Shown: positions 18,289 through 28,585 of the stretch, one piece after another
How the letters are laid out: the number at the start of each line of letters is the position of its first letter
Position numbering within the stretch: position 1 is the first letter of the stretch
Assembly (NCBI RefSeq): GCF_900129345.1
Contig: NZ_FQVK01000014.1
Location: forward strand, 36,280-100,279
Source: Ruegeria intermedia
GTDB lineage: Bacteria; Pseudomonadota; Alphaproteobacteria; Rhodobacterales; Rhodobacteraceae
DNA length: 64,000 bases
Reading direction: 5' to 3'
Position numbers and translations under genes: made by a program
The notes under the pieces: model-generated
Told to the model about the DNA's origin: nothing
The model's input: only the letters and a program-made list of their open reading frames with translations
Databases searched by the model: none

Positions 18289-19220
18289 GCGCTCTGGTCC
18301 TTCTTCAAGTCATTCTGCCGGGCGGGGCGCAGGATCTGTGCCGCCACACCGATTGCGATCATCTGCGGGTGCTTGCCCAGGGCCGGGTCCCCGATGGGGC
18401 AGGTGATCCGGCCGATCTGCGCCGGTGAATGCCCCAGCGCGGCAAGGCGCGAACGGAATCGCGCCCATTTCGTAGCCGAGCCGATCAGCCCCGCAAAGCG
18501 AAAACCGTGCGTCAGCAGCCGGTTGCACAGTTCAAGATCCAGATTGTGTGAATAAGTCAGCACCAGATGTTCGGCGTCGCGCGGCACATGTTGCACCAGT
18601 TCGGCCGGTTTCGCCGCAGGCACGACCGCCACGCCGGCGGGGACCGTGCCGGGAAACCGATCGGGCGCGGTGTCCACCCAGGTGATTGCCAGATCGGGCA
18701 GGGGGGCCATCACATCGACCAGCGCCCGCCCCACATGGCCGGCCCCCCAGATCCACAGCTGGCGGTGGGGGCTGTGCACCGGTTCGACCATCCAGCCGTC
18801 GATCAGTTGTGGCTCGGGGCGTATGCCCTGGTTGCGGGCCTGTGCCAGCAGACGTTTCACCGAAAGCGGCATCGGCCCTTCCGCGACCGGGCGGGCGATC
18901 ACTTCGGGGTCCAATTGCGCGACAGCTTCCGCGTCATAGACCTCGCTCAGCAGCGTAACGGCGCCGCCGCAGCATTGCCCAAGGTCCGGCCCCAGCGCAT
19001 GTCGGGACAGGCGGGACCGGTCCTGCTGGGCTCGGGCCGCCTCGGCCGCCTGAAACTCGAGCGTGCCGCCGCCGATCGTGCCCGACTGTCCTCCGTCCCA
19101 GACCAGCATCGCAGCGCCGACCTCGCGCGGGGACGACCCGCGTATTGCCGCGATGACCACGCGTGTCACCTTGCCGTGTTTTCTGACCGCCTCCCTCAAT
19201 GCCTCCCGGTCAAATCCCAT
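18285..19220 (-). CDS. xdhC: Xanthine dehydrogenase accessory protein XdhC
   Basis: 311-residue XdhC/CoxI-family chaperone that binds molybdenum cofactor, allows its sulfuration and inserts it into XdhB. Visible features are an N-terminal XdhC domain (VVIAAIRGSSPREVGAAMLV, QSGTIGGGTLEF), the conserved GQCCGGAVTLL, and a C-terminal Rossmann domain (LWIWGAGHVGRALVDVMA, SATKWARFRSRLAALG). It overlaps xdhB by one base (TGATG at 19218-19222) and the ABC ATPase gene by 4 bp. Confidence 0.93.
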   Translation of the reverse strand: MGFDREALREAVRKHGKVTRVVIAAIRGSSPREVGAAMLVWDGGQSGTIGGGTLEFQAAEAARAQQDRSRLSRHALGPDLGQCCGGAVTLLSEVYDAEAVAQLDPEVIARPVAEGPMPLSVKRLLAQARNQGIRPEPQLIDGWMVEPVHSPHRQLWIWGAGHVGRALVDVMAPLPDLAITWVDTAPDRFPGTVPAGVAVVPAAKPAELVQHVPRDAEHLVLTYSHNLDLELCNRLLTHGFRFAGLIGSATKWARFRSRLAALGHSPAQIGRITCPIGDPALGKHPQMIAIGVAAQILRPARQNDLKKDQSA

Positions 19221-21562
19221 CAGGTGCCTCCACGCAGGCGTTGAATGGCACGCCAGACTTCTTCGGCCGTAGCCGGAGCGTTCAGCGCCGGATACCCGTC
19301 GCCACAGGCCGCCACCGCGTTCGACAGCGCCAGCCAGGCCGAGATCCCCAGCATGAAGGGCGGCTCACCCACCGCCTTCGAGCGATAGATCGTGTCCTCG
19401 CGGTTCGCGCCGTCCCAGAGCGCCACGTTGAAGACGCCCGGCCGGTCCGAGCAGGCCGGAATCTTGTAGGTCGATGGCGCATGGGTACGCAGCCGGCCCT
19501 TGTCGTCCCAGACCAGTTCCTCGGTCGTCAGCCAGCCCGCGCCCTGCACATAGCCGCCTTCGACCTGCCCGATATCCAGCGCCGGATTCAGCGAGGCGCC
19601 GGCATCATGCAGGATATCCGCCCGCAGAATCCGGTTTTCCCCGGTCAGGGTATCCACCGCCACCTCGGTCACCGCCGCGCCATAGGCGAAGTAATAGAAC
19701 GGACGCCCCCGGCCCTTGATCCGGTCCCACTCGATCTTGGGCGTCTTGTAGAACCCCGTCGCCGACAGGCTGACACGCCCCTGATAGGCCAGCGCCGCAG
19801 CTTCGGCAAAGCTGTAGCGGGCATCACCCACCTCGACATGGCCATCGGCAAACCGCACGCTGGCCGGATCGGCCTGATGCCGTTCGGCCAGAAATGCCGC
19901 CATCCGGTCGCGGATCGTGTCACAGGCGGCCTTCACGGCCATCCCGTTCAGATCGCTGCCGGACGAGGCCGCCGTGGCCGAAGTGTTCGGCACCTTGGCG
20001 GTATCCGTCGCGGTGATCTTCACCATCTCCAGCGGAATGCCGAACCGCGCGGTCGCGACCTGCGCCACCTTCTGAAACAGGCCCTGGCCCATTTCGGTGC
20101 CGCCATGGTTCAGATGCACCGAGCCATCCTGATACACATGCACCAGCGCCCCGGCCTGGTTCAGGTGGGTCAGGGTAAAGGAGATCCCGAATTTCACCGG
20201 CGAAAAGGCGATGCCCTTCTTGATCACGCGGTTCTCGGCATTCCACGCCGCGACCGCCGCCTTGCGCGCGGCATAGTCGCTTGACGCCAGCAGGGCCTCG
20301 GTCATCCCGTGCAGCTCGAAATCCTCGACCACCTGCCCGTAAGGCGTGGTATTCTCCTTCATCTTTTCGGAAATACTCCGGGGGGAGGCCGCAGGCCGGG
20401 GGGCAGCGCCCCCCTCGACCGCAGCCGCATAATAATTCCGCCGCCGCAGCTCGACCGGGTCCAGCCCCAGCACATGCGCCGCGTGATCCATCACGCGCTC
20501 GATCCCCACCATGCCCTGCGGCCCGCCAAAGCCGCGATAGGCGGTGGCCGATTGCGTGTTTGTCTTCAGCCGATGGCTCTCGATCCGCGCATTGGGCAGC
20601 AGATAGGCATTGTCGGCATGCAGCATTGCCCGGTCGGCCACCGGCAGCGACAGGTCCTGTGCCCAGCCGCAGATGGCGTAGTGCTTGAACGAGACCCCCT
20701 GAACGCGCCCCTCCGCGTCGAACCCGGCCTTGTAGCTGATGCGAAACGCATGTCGCTTGCCGGTGATGATCATGTCATCGTCACGGTCATAGCGCATCTT
20801 GCAGGCCTTGCCGGTTGCGCGGGCGGCCACGGCGCAGGCCACTGCCAAAGCGTTGCCCTGACTTTCCTTGCCGCCAAACCCTCCGCCCATGCGGCGGGTC
20901 TCGACCCGGACGGCGTGCATCGGAACACCCAGAGCGTCGGCCACTTTGTGCTGAATCTCGGTCGGGTGCTGGGTCGAGGAATGCACCAGCATGTCGCCCC
21001 CCTCGTTCGGCACCGCCAGCGCGGCCTGACCTTCCAGGTAGAAATGCTCCTGCCCGCCGATCTCGAACGTGCCTTCGACCACATGCGCCGCCTGCGCGAT
21101 GGCCGCATCGGCATCGCCCTTGGCGTAGATCCGCGGGCCGTCCTCGAACCGGCTGTCGGCGGCCAGGGCCTCCTCGATGGTCAGAATGGGCGTTTCCTCG
21201 GCATAGTCGATCTTGCCCAGCCGCGCCGCCTTGCGCGCCGCCAGATGGCTGGTGGCAACGACCAGAAACACGGGCTGGCCGACATAGTGAACCGTCCCGT
21301 CCGCCAGCAGCGGCTCGTCATGGACCGAGGGCGAGACGTCATTGGCAAAGGGCAGGTCCTCGGCGGTCATCACCATGACGACGCCCTCGGCGGCCTTCAC
21401 CGCCGACAGGTCCATCGCCGTGATCCGGCCCTTGGCGATCGGGCTCAGGCCGAAGGCCAGGTGCAGCGTGCCCCTGGGCGTCGGGATGTCATCCACGTAT
21501 CGCGCGGTGCCCGACACATGCAGCGGGGCGGCGTCATGGGGCAGGGGCCTGGTCACGCTCAT
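19220..21562 (-). CDS. xdhB: Xanthine dehydrogenase, molybdopterin-binding subunit
   Basis: 780-residue large subunit that binds the molybdenum cofactor and oxidises hypoxanthine to xanthine and urate. Moco-binding segments include [50 protein letters not shown] and the active-site Glu region near [15 protein letters not shown]. Between NYYAAA and [11 protein letters not shown], roughly residues 381-402, there is an extra Pro/Ala/Ser-rich stretch absent from the family as I know it; it coincides with a palindromic repeat element described separately. The subunit overlaps xdhA by 4 bp (21559-21562). Activity despite the insertion is an inference from the intact frame. Confidence 0.93.
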   Translation of the reverse strand: MSVTRPLPHDAAPLHVSGTARYVDDIPTPRGTLHLAFGLSPIAKGRITAMDLSAVKAAEGVVMVMTAEDLPFANDVSPSVHDEPLLADGTVHYVGQPVFLVVATSHLAARKAARLGKIDYAEETPILTIEEALAADSRFEDGPRIYAKGDADAAIAQAAHVVEGTFEIGGQEHFYLEGQAALAVPNEGGDMLVHSSTQHPTEIQHKVADALGVPMHAVRVETRRMGGGFGGKESQGNALAVACAVAARATGKACKMRYDRDDDMIITGKRHAFRISYKAGFDAEGRVQGVSFKHYAICGWAQDLSLPVADRAMLHADNAYLLPNARIESHRLKTNTQSATAYRGFGGPQGMVGIERVMDHAAHVLGLDPVELRRRNYYAAAVEGGAAPRPAASPRSISEKMKENTTPYGQVVEDFELHGMTEALLASSDYAARKAAVAAWNAENRVIKKGIAFSPVKFGISFTLTHLNQAGALVHVYQDGSVHLNHGGTEMGQGLFQKVAQVATARFGIPLEMVKITATDTAKVPNTSATAASSGSDLNGMAVKAACDTIRDRMAAFLAERHQADPASVRFADGHVEVGDARYSFAEAAALAYQGRVSLSATGFYKTPKIEWDRIKGRGRPFYYFAYGAAVTEVAVDTLTGENRILRADILHDAGASLNPALDIGQVEGGYVQGAGWLTTEELVWDDKGRLRTHAPSTYKIPACSDRPGVFNVALWDGANREDTIYRSKAVGEPPFMLGISAWLALSNAVAACGDGYPALNAPATAEEVWRAIQRLRGGT
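20356..20418 (-). repeat. In-frame palindromic element inserted in xdhB
   Basis: On the coding (reverse) strand the stretch reads a GC-rich palindromic block (GGGGGGCGCTGCCCCCC, GGCCTGCGGCC) followed by CCGGAGTATTTCC, GAAAAGATGAAG. This is the same architecture as the intergenic units at 7784 and 7963: GC palindrome, GGAG-TATTT, A-rich tail, GAAG. The unit keeps the frame open and adds about 20 residues ([18 protein letters not shown]) to XdhB. In-frame insertion of a palindromic repeat into a gene is known for the Rickettsia palindromic elements; I infer an analogous event here. Confidence 0.7.
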
Positions 21563-22920
21563 GCCGACACCTCCAGCACGTTGGTCAACTCGCCCTGATC
21601 CTCGGCGAAATAGCGTTCCAGCATCGCCCTGGCCGTCTCCAGCCGGTATTCGGCCGAGGCGCGCATGTCGGTCAGCGGCGTGAAGTCCCTGTCAAACGCC
21701 GGCAGCGCGGCCTGAACGGTCTCGTGCGTCCACGTCTTGCCGACCAAGGCGGCCTCGACCGCCGCGGCGCGTTTCGGGATGCCCGCCATGCCGCCGAAGG
21801 CGATGCGCGCCTGCGCCACGACGCCATCCGACAGGGTGACGTTGAAGCAGCCGCATACGGCCGAGATATCCTGATCGAAGCGCTTGCTCAGCTTGTAGCA
21901 TTTCAGCCGGTCCGCCTGACGCGGAAAACTCACCGCCTCGACGAACTCGCCGGGCGCGCGGTCCTGCTTGCCGTAATCGACAAAGAAATCCTCCAGCGGG
22001 ATCGACCGCCGCGCGTCCCCCTTGCGCAGATGCAGCGTGGCCCCCAGCGCGATCAGCGCGGGCGGGTTGTCCCCGATGGGCGAGCCGTTGGCGATATTGC
22101 CGCCCACCGTGGCCGCATGGCGCACCTGCACGCTGGCATAGCGCCGGATCATCTCGGCATAGGAGGGATGCAGATCGGCCATCGCCGCGCCCATGCGGTT
22201 CATGTCCACCATCGCGCCGATGCGCACCTCGTCGTCCGTAATGACAATGTCCTTCAGATCGTCGCATCCGCCCAGAAAGATCACCGGGTCCAGGTCGCGC
22301 AACTGCTTGGTCACCCACAGGCCCACATCCGTGGCCCCCGCCACCAGAGTCGCCTCGGGATGGGCGGCATAGACCTCGGCCAGTTCGTCGGACGAACGCG
22401 GCATCATCGGCGAGGCGGGCTCGACCGCGACCGGCTTGTCCCTGACCCAGACCGGCACGGGCTGGCCTTCGACGGCCTTCGCCGCGCGGATGATCGGCGC
22501 GTAGCCGGTGCAGCGGCACAGGTTGCCGGCCAGCTGCGTGTCGTGATCGGTCGCGCCATTGGCGTGGCTGGCCACCATCGACATCACGAAACCCGGCGTG
22601 CAGAACCCGCATTGCGAGCCGTGATGCTCGACCATCGCCTGCTGCACCGGGTGCATCTGGCCGTCGGGGCCACTCGCGCCCTCGACGGTGCGCACTGCCT
22701 TGCCATGCAGCTGCGGCAGAAACAGGATGCAGGCATTCAGCGCCTTGGCGCCGCTTTCATCCGTCACCATCACGGTGCAGGCGCCGCAGTCGCCCTCGTT
22801 GCAGCCTTCCTTGGTGCCTGTCAGGCCGCGATCCTCGCGCAGCCAATCCAGCAATGTGGCCGTCGGATCGATATCCGCCAGCTCCACAGTCTCTCCGTTC
22901 AGAAGAAACGTGATGTTCAT
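21559..22920 (-). CDS. xdhA: Xanthine dehydrogenase, iron-sulfur/FAD subunit
   Basis: 453-residue small subunit. The N-terminal plant-type 2Fe-2S domain has Cys40, Cys45 and Cys48 in [14 protein letters not shown]. The second, all-helical 2Fe-2S domain shows [12 protein letters not shown] and [14 protein letters not shown]. The C-terminal FAD domain begins about residue 180 ([18 protein letters not shown]) and contains [20 protein letters not shown]. It passes electrons from the Moco site to NAD+. ATG 22920 is chosen because upstream in-frame codons lie in non-conserved sequence. First gene of the seven-gene purine operon. Confidence 0.94.
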   Translation of the reverse strand: MNITFLLNGETVELADIDPTATLLDWLREDRGLTGTKEGCNEGDCGACTVMVTDESGAKALNACILFLPQLHGKAVRTVEGASGPDGQMHPVQQAMVEHHGSQCGFCTPGFVMSMVASHANGATDHDTQLAGNLCRCTGYAPIIRAAKAVEGQPVPVWVRDKPVAVEPASPMMPRSSDELAEVYAAHPEATLVAGATDVGLWVTKQLRDLDPVIFLGGCDDLKDIVITDDEVRIGAMVDMNRMGAAMADLHPSYAEMIRRYASVQVRHAATVGGNIANGSPIGDNPPALIALGATLHLRKGDARRSIPLEDFFVDYGKQDRAPGEFVEAVSFPRQADRLKCYKLSKRFDQDISAVCGCFNVTLSDGVVAQARIAFGGMAGIPKRAAAVEAALVGKTWTHETVQAALPAFDRDFTPLTDMRASAEYRLETARAMLERYFAEDQGELTNVLEVSA

Positions 22921-23263
22921 TCCAGAAACCCGTCGCGTTACCCCGTTGCGCCCATGGGTGCCCTCTCTCGATGCGACGTAGAGAAAGAAGCGGGCTTGTA
23001 GCTTGCCGAAAGATGTTAGAAACAGCGCCGGACGGCTGGCAAGAAAAACCGCCCCAGGAATGCAACATTCCGCCTTGGCCCGTTGGGCGGTTGGATCGCG
23101 GTATTTGTTCATATTGTTGAAGATAAACGGTTTTTCTCGTCGATGGCCCAGTTGCGGCTGAAGCACCTTCTGAAAAAACCGAATAATCGCTGATTATTGT
23201 TTGGGCAACCCGCCGGTATCCTTCTGTCTTTTGCACGCGCGCCGAGTGGGATAGCCTGCGCCC
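22921..23263. promoter_or_regulatory. Divergent intergenic region between xdhA and dnaE
   Basis: 343 bp with no plausible gene. It must contain promoters for the xdh operon (leftward) and dnaE (rightward). AT-rich patches occur at about 23101-23145 and 23180-23200. I cannot identify a confident operator or riboswitch; no guanine-riboswitch-like core was recognised despite the purine operon downstream. Confidence 0.4.
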
Positions 23264-26200
23264 ATGAGCAGTTCTCCGCGATTCATCCACCTCCGCGTTC
23301 ATACCGAATATTCCCTGCTGGAAGGCGCCGTACGGCTGAAAAAGCTGCCGGATCTGTGCGCCAGCATGGATATGCCCGCCGTTGCGGTTACCGACACCAA
23401 CAACATGTTCTGCGCGCTGGAGTTTTCCGTCACCGCCAGCGGCGCGGGCATCCAGCCGATCATCGGCTGCCAAGTGGATCTCAGCTATGTGACCGCGCAG
23501 CCGGGCGACAAGCCGACGCTGCCTGCGCCCGTGGTCCTGCTGGCCCAGTCCGAGACCGGGTACGAGAACCTGATGAAGCTCAGCTCGTGCCTGTATGTGG
23601 ACAAGGGCGGGCAGCTGCCGCAGGTCACGCTGGATGAACTTCAGCGCCATTCGGCGGGCCTGATCTGCCTGACCGGCGGCCCGGATGGGCCCGTGGGCCG
23701 CCTGCTGCAGCAGGGCCAGCACCCGGCCGCCGAGGCGCTGGTCGATCAGCTGGCCGCAATGTTCCCCGACCGCCTCTATGTCGAACTGCAGCGCCATCCC
23801 GGCGAGGACGGCCAGCCCGAGGCCGAACGCCTGACCGAGCGCGGCCACGTGGAGATGGCCTATGCCAAGAACCTGCCGCTGGTGGCCACCAACGACGTCT
23901 ACTTCCCCACCTCGGACATGTACGAGGCCCATGACGCCCTGATCTGCATCGCCGAGGGCGCCTATGTCGACCAACAAGAGGGCCGCCGCCGCCTGACCGC
24001 GCAGCATTACTTCAAGTCGCCGCAGGAAATGGCCACGCTCTTTGCCGACCTGCCCGAGGCGATCGAGAACACCGTCGAGATTGCCAGGCGCTGCGCCTTC
24101 ATGGCCTACAAGCGTGCCCCGATCCTGCCGAAATTCGCCGATGACGAGGTCGAGGAACTGCGGCGTCAGGCCAACGAGGGCCTGCAGAAACGTCTGGCGG
24201 TGATCCCCCACGCGGTTTCGCCCGAGGAATACCAGAAACGTCTGGATTTCGAACTGGGCATCATCGAAAGCATGGGGTTCCCCGGCTACTTCCTGATCGT
24301 TGCCGACTTCATCAAATGGGCCAAGGAACACAACATCCCGGTCGGGCCGGGGCGGGGCTCGGGCGCGGGCTCGCTGGTGGCCTATGCGCTGACCATCACC
24401 GACCTCGACCCGCTGCGCTACAGTCTGCTGTTCGAGCGCTTCCTGAACCCCGAGCGGGTCTCGATGCCCGACTTCGACATCGACTTCTGCATGGATCGCC
24501 GCGAAGAGGTGATCCGCTATGTGCAAGAGAAATACGGCCGCGACAAGGTGGGCCAGATCATCACCTTCGGCGCGCTCCTGTCCAAGGCGGCGGTGCGCGA
24601 CATCGGGCGGGTGCTGCAGATGCCCTATGGCCAGGTGGACCGCCTGTCCAAGATGATCCCGGTCGAAGGGGTCAAGCCGGTCTCGATCGAAAAGGCGCTT
24701 AGGGACGAACCCCGCCTGCGCGAAGAGGCCCGCAACGAAGAGGTGGTGGACCGCCTGCTCACCTACGGCCAGCAGGTCGAGGGGCTGCTGCGCAACGCCT
24801 CGACCCACGCCGCCGGCGTGGTGATCGGCGACCGGCCGCTGGACGAGCTGGTGCCGCTCTACCAGGACCCGCGCTCGGACATGCCCGCGACCCAGTTCAA
24901 CATGAAATGGGTGGAACAGGCCGGTCTGGTCAAATTCGACTTTCTGGGCCTGAAAACCCTGACGGTGATCCAGAACGCGGTGGACCTGATCCGCAAATCC
25001 GGCCGCGACCTGCACATCGCCGCCGACGGGACGCAGCTGTATGACCCGCCCGAAGGCGCGGTGAACGAGATCAACGCGATCCCGCTGGACGATCCGGCCA
25101 CCTACAAGCTCTATTCCGCGGCCAAGACCGTGGCGGTGTTCCAGGTTGAAAGCTCGGGCATGATGGATGCGCTCAAGCGCATGAAGCCCACCTGCATCGA
25201 GGACATCGTGGCCCTCGTGGCGCTCTACCGCCCCGGCCCGATGGAGAACATCCCCACCTATTGCGAGGTCAAGAACGGCCAGCGCCAAATCGAATCCGTC
25301 CACCCGCTGATCGACCACATCCTGGAAGAAACGCAGGGCATCATCGTCTACCAGGAACAGGTGATGCAGATCGCGCAGGTCATGGCGGGCTACAGCCTTG
25401 GCGGCGCCGACCTGCTGCGCCGCGCGATGGGCAAGAAGATCAAAGAGGCGATGGACGCCGAACGCCCGAAATTCGAAGCCGGCGCGGCCAAGAACGGGGT
25501 GGACGCCAAGAAGGCCTCCGAGGTGTTCGACCTCTTGGAAAAATTCGCCAATTACGGCTTCAACAAGTCCCACGCGGCGGCCTATGCGGTGGTCAGCTAT
25601 CAGACCGGCTGGCTCAAGGCGAACCACCCGGTCGAGTTCATGGCCGGCGTCATGAACTGCGATATCCACCTGACCGACAAGCTGGCGGTGTATTTCGAAG
25701 AGGTCCGCAAGGGGCTGGGCCTGCCTTACGTGCCGCCCTGCGTGAACCGCTCGCTGGCGACCTTCGACGTGGTGGATGGCCAACTGGTCTATGCGCTGGG
25801 CGCGCTGAAAAACGTGGGCGTCGAGGCGATGAACCTCGTGGTGCAGGGCAGGGGCGACAAGCCTTTCGTCAACCTCTTTGACTTCGCCCGCCGGGTCGAC
25901 CTGAAAAAGGTCGGCAAGCGCCCGCTCGAGATGTTGGCGCGCGCGGGGGCCTTCGACCAACTCGACAAGAACCGCCGCCGGGTGTTCGAAAGCCTCGAAC
26001 AGCTGGTGCAGTATTCGGCGGCGATCCACGAACAGAAGAACTCGAACCAGGTGTCGCTGTTCGGCGAGGCGGGCGACGATCTGCCCGAACCGCGCCTGTC
26101 GAAATCGCCCGACTGGCTGCCCGCCGAACGTCTGAGCGAGGAATTCAAGGCCATCGGCTTCTACCTGTCCGGCCACCCGCTGGACGACTACATGCCTGCG

Positions 26201-26764
26201 CTCAAGCGCAAGCAGGTGATGACGCTGGACGAGGTGACCGAAAAGGCACGTTCCGGCCCGCTGATCGCCAAGATGGCCGGTGTGGTCGCCGGGCGACAGG
26301 AGCGGAAATCGGCCAAGGGCAACCGCTTCGCCTTTGCACAGCTGTCCGACCCGACCGGGGCGTACGAGGTGACGCTGTTCTCGGAAACGCTCGAGAAATC
26401 ACGCGAATACCTGGAAACCGGCGCGCAGGTGGTGCTGACGGCCGAAGCCACGATGGAGGCCGACCAGCTGAAGCTGCTGGCGCGCTCGGTCGGGCCGGCG
26501 GATTCCGTGGTGGCCGAGGCGGGGGCAACGGGCCTGCGCATCTTCGTCGATCAGCCGCAGGTGGTGTCCACCGTGGCGCGGGTGTTGCAGGACGCGGCTG
26601 GGGCGGCCCGGAATGCCGCGAAGGGGCCGGTTCACCTGTGCCTGATGGACCCGGGCCTGCCGGGCGAAGTCGAGATGGATCTGGGGCAGGATTTCCCCAT
26701 CAACCCGCAGATCAAGGGCGCGATCAAATCGCTCGATGGCGTGATGGACGTGCAGGAGGTCTGA
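23264..26764 (+). CDS. dnaE: DNA polymerase III alpha subunit
   Basis: 1166-residue replicative polymerase. It has an N-terminal PHP domain (FIHLRVHTEYSLLEGAVRL), the polymerase palm with catalytic acidic motif PDFDIDFCMD at about residues 402-411, and the fingers region VGPGRGSGAGSLVAYALTI. The motif GFNKSHAAAYAVVSYQTGWL, a helix-hairpin-helix region (FARRVDLKKVGKRPLEMLAR) and a C-terminal OB domain (MAGVVAGRQERKSAKGNRFA) follow. Length and order are those of the main DnaE1 rather than the error-prone DnaE2/ImuC. Transcribed alone, converging on slyX. Confidence 0.97.
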   Translation: MSSSPRFIHLRVHTEYSLLEGAVRLKKLPDLCASMDMPAVAVTDTNNMFCALEFSVTASGAGIQPIIGCQVDLSYVTAQPGDKPTLPAPVVLLAQSETGYENLMKLSSCLYVDKGGQLPQVTLDELQRHSAGLICLTGGPDGPVGRLLQQGQHPAAEALVDQLAAMFPDRLYVELQRHPGEDGQPEAERLTERGHVEMAYAKNLPLVATNDVYFPTSDMYEAHDALICIAEGAYVDQQEGRRRLTAQHYFKSPQEMATLFADLPEAIENTVEIARRCAFMAYKRAPILPKFADDEVEELRRQANEGLQKRLAVIPHAVSPEEYQKRLDFELGIIESMGFPGYFLIVADFIKWAKEHNIPVGPGRGSGAGSLVAYALTITDLDPLRYSLLFERFLNPERVSMPDFDIDFCMDRREEVIRYVQEKYGRDKVGQIITFGALLSKAAVRDIGRVLQMPYGQVDRLSKMIPVEGVKPVSIEKALRDEPRLREEARNEEVVDRLLTYGQQVEGLLRNASTHAAGVVIGDRPLDELVPLYQDPRSDMPATQFNMKWVEQAGLVKFDFLGLKTLTVIQNAVDLIRKSGRDLHIAADGTQLYDPPEGAVNEINAIPLDDPATYKLYSAAKTVAVFQVESSGMMDALKRMKPTCIEDIVALVALYRPGPMENIPTYCEVKNGQRQIESVHPLIDHILEETQGIIVYQEQVMQIAQVMAGYSLGGADLLRRAMGKKIKEAMDAERPKFEAGAAKNGVDAKKASEVFDLLEKFANYGFNKSHAAAYAVVSYQTGWLKANHPVEFMAGVMNCDIHLTDKLAVYFEEVRKGLGLPYVPPCVNRSLATFDVVDGQLVYALGALKNVGVEAMNLVVQGRGDKPFVNLFDFARRVDLKKVGKRPLEMLARAGAFDQLDKNRRRVFESLEQLVQYSAAIHEQKNSNQVSLFGEAGDDLPEPRLSKSPDWLPAERLSEEFKAIGFYLSGHPLDDYMPALKRKQVMTLDEVTEKARSGPLIAKMAGVVAGRQERKSAKGNRFAFAQLSDPTGAYEVTLFSETLEKSREYLETGAQVVLTAEATMEADQLKLLARSVGPADSVVAEAGATGLRIFVDQPQVVSTVARVLQDAAGAARNAAKGPVHLCLMDPGLPGEVEMDLGQDFPINPQIKGAIKSLDGVMDVQEV

Positions 26765-26771
26765 CGCCCCT

Positions 26772-26966
26772 TCAGTAATGCGGCGGGCGTTCGTCGCCCA
26801 GAATGATCCCGCCGGACCCTTCCTGCGCACGTTCGGCCTCGCGCTGCATCAGCATCGCGACGTGGCGGGTCAGGCGGTCGATCTCGTCCTGCTGCTTGGC
26901 GACGACCATGCTCAGGTCATCCACGGTGCGGGTCAGGTGGGCGATTTTCTCTTCCAGATGCTGCAT
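26772..26966 (-). CDS. slyX: SlyX family protein
   Basis: 64-residue protein, mostly one coiled-coil helix (HLEEKIAHLTRTVDDLSMVV, AKQQDEIDRLTRHVAMLMQR) with the C-terminal SlyX tail DERPPHY. Function in the cell is not established for the family. It lies divergent from hisS with about 130 bp between them and converges on dnaE with only 7 bp between stops. Confidence 0.88.
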   Translation of the reverse strand: MQHLEEKIAHLTRTVDDLSMVVAKQQDEIDRLTRHVAMLMQREAERAQEGSGGIILGDERPPHY

Positions 26967-27094
26967 CGCTGGGGCTCCTGTGATCTGGTGCGGTCATACC
27001 GCTGTGGTGCGCGCAATGCCAGCGCTGGCTTGCCCCGACCCAGACCATGGGATAGACCGCGCGCGCAAGTGATGAAATCCCAAGGACGCCCCAC

Positions 27095-28582
27095 ATGGCC
27101 AAGCCCAAGAAACAGCCCCGCCCCAAGGCCGTCACGCCGAAAGGGTTCCGCGACTATTTCGGCCAGGAAGTCACGCAGCGCACCGAGATGCTGCGGACGA
27201 TTGCGGACGTCTATCATCGCTATGGATTTGACGCGCTGGAAAGCAGCGCCGTGGAAACGGTCGAGGCGCTGGGCAAGTTTCTGCCCGATGTCGACCGCCC
27301 CAACGAAGGCGTGTTTGCCTGGCAGGAGTTCGACGAGGGCGGCAACGGCGACTGGATGGCGCTGCGCTATGACCTGACCGCGCCACTGGCCCGGGTCTAT
27401 GCCCAGCACCGCAACGACCTGCCCACGCCCTATCGTCGCTATGCGATGGGTCCGGTCTGGCGCAACGAAAAGCCGGGGCCGGGGCGGTATCGCCAGTTCT
27501 ATCAGTGTGATGCGGATACGGTCGGTACGGCCAGCATGGCTGCCGATGCCGAGATCTGCGCCATGCTGTCCGATACGCTGGAAACCGTGGGCATCCCGCG
27601 CGGCGACTATCTGGTGCGGGTCAACAACCGCAAGGTTCTGAACGGCGTGCTCGAGGCCATGGGGCTGGGCACGGACGCGGCGGCGCGCGATGACGTTCTG
27701 CGCACCATCGACAAGTTCGACAAAGTGGGCGAGCAGGGCGTGCGCGCGTTGCTGACCAAGGGCCGGCTGGATGCCTCGGGCGCGTTCATCGAGGGCGTGG
27801 GTCTGTCCGACGATCAGGCCGAGCCGGTGATCGCCTTCCTGACATCCAAGGCTGATGACACCGCCGGAACGCTGGCCAATCTTCGCGCGGCCGTAGGTGA
27901 CAGCAAGATCGGCGCCGAAGGTATCTCCGAGCTGGAACAGATCGGCGAATTGCTGGCCGCGGGCGGCTATGGCGCCGATCGCATCCAGATCGACCCCTCG
28001 GTCGTGCGAGGGCTGGGATACTACACCGGGCCGGTCTACGAGGCCGAGCTGACCTTCGAGATCTTCGACGAAAAGGGCCGCAAGCGGCAGTTCGGGTCGG
28101 TCTCGGGCGGCGGGCGCTATGATGATCTGGTGAAGCGCTTCACTGGACAGGAAGTGCCCGCGACCGGTGTGTCGATCGGCGTCGACCGGTTGCTGGCCGC
28201 GCTGCGCGAGAAAGGTCGGATCAAGTCGCATGACACCGGGCCGGTCGTCGTGACCGTGATGGACCGGGACCGCATGGCCGACTATCAGGCGATGGTGGCT
28301 GAGCTGCGCAATGCCGGCATCCGCGCCGAGGTCTATCTGGGCAACCCCAAGAATTTCGGCAATCAGCTGAAATACGCGGACAAGCGCAACTCGCCCGTCG
28401 CGGTGATCGAGGGCGGGGACGAGAAGGACCGCGGCGTGGTTCAGATCAAGGACCTGATCCTGGGCGCCAAGATCGCCGAGAGCGCCACGCTCGAGGAATG
28501 GAAGGAACGCCCCAGCCAGTTCGAGGTGCCGCGCGCCGATCTGGTCGCCAAGGTGCGCGAGATTCTGGACAGTCAGGACTGA
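27095..28582 (+). CDS. hisS: Histidyl-tRNA synthetase
   Basis: 495-residue class II aminoacyl-tRNA synthetase. Motif 1 region is [16 protein letters not shown], motif 2 lies in [20 protein letters not shown], and the histidine-specific HisA/HisB segments are seen as [14 protein letters not shown] and [16 protein letters not shown]. The C-terminal anticodon-binding domain starts about residue 385 ([20 protein letters not shown]). It precedes hisZ by 3 bp, an order found in Rhodobacterales in which hisS and the hisZ paralogue are neighbours. Confidence 0.96.
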   Translation: MAKPKKQPRPKAVTPKGFRDYFGQEVTQRTEMLRTIADVYHRYGFDALESSAVETVEALGKFLPDVDRPNEGVFAWQEFDEGGNGDWMALRYDLTAPLARVYAQHRNDLPTPYRRYAMGPVWRNEKPGPGRYRQFYQCDADTVGTASMAADAEICAMLSDTLETVGIPRGDYLVRVNNRKVLNGVLEAMGLGTDAAARDDVLRTIDKFDKVGEQGVRALLTKGRLDASGAFIEGVGLSDDQAEPVIAFLTSKADDTAGTLANLRAAVGDSKIGAEGISELEQIGELLAAGGYGADRIQIDPSVVRGLGYYTGPVYEAELTFEIFDEKGRKRQFGSVSGGGRYDDLVKRFTGQEVPATGVSIGVDRLLAALREKGRIKSHDTGPVVVTVMDRDRMADYQAMVAELRNAGIRAEVYLGNPKNFGNQLKYADKRNSPVAVIEGGDEKDRGVVQIKDLILGAKIAESATLEEWKERPSQFEVPRADLVAKVREILDSQD

Positions 28583-28585
28583 GCC

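Noticed and set aside
16735..18555. A 606-residue forward frame
   Set aside because: Antisense of the duplicated ABC ATPase and xdhC; no recognisable motif.
22757..26176. A 1139-residue open frame opposite dnaE
   Set aside because: Antisense of a clear DNA polymerase gene; no domain visible.
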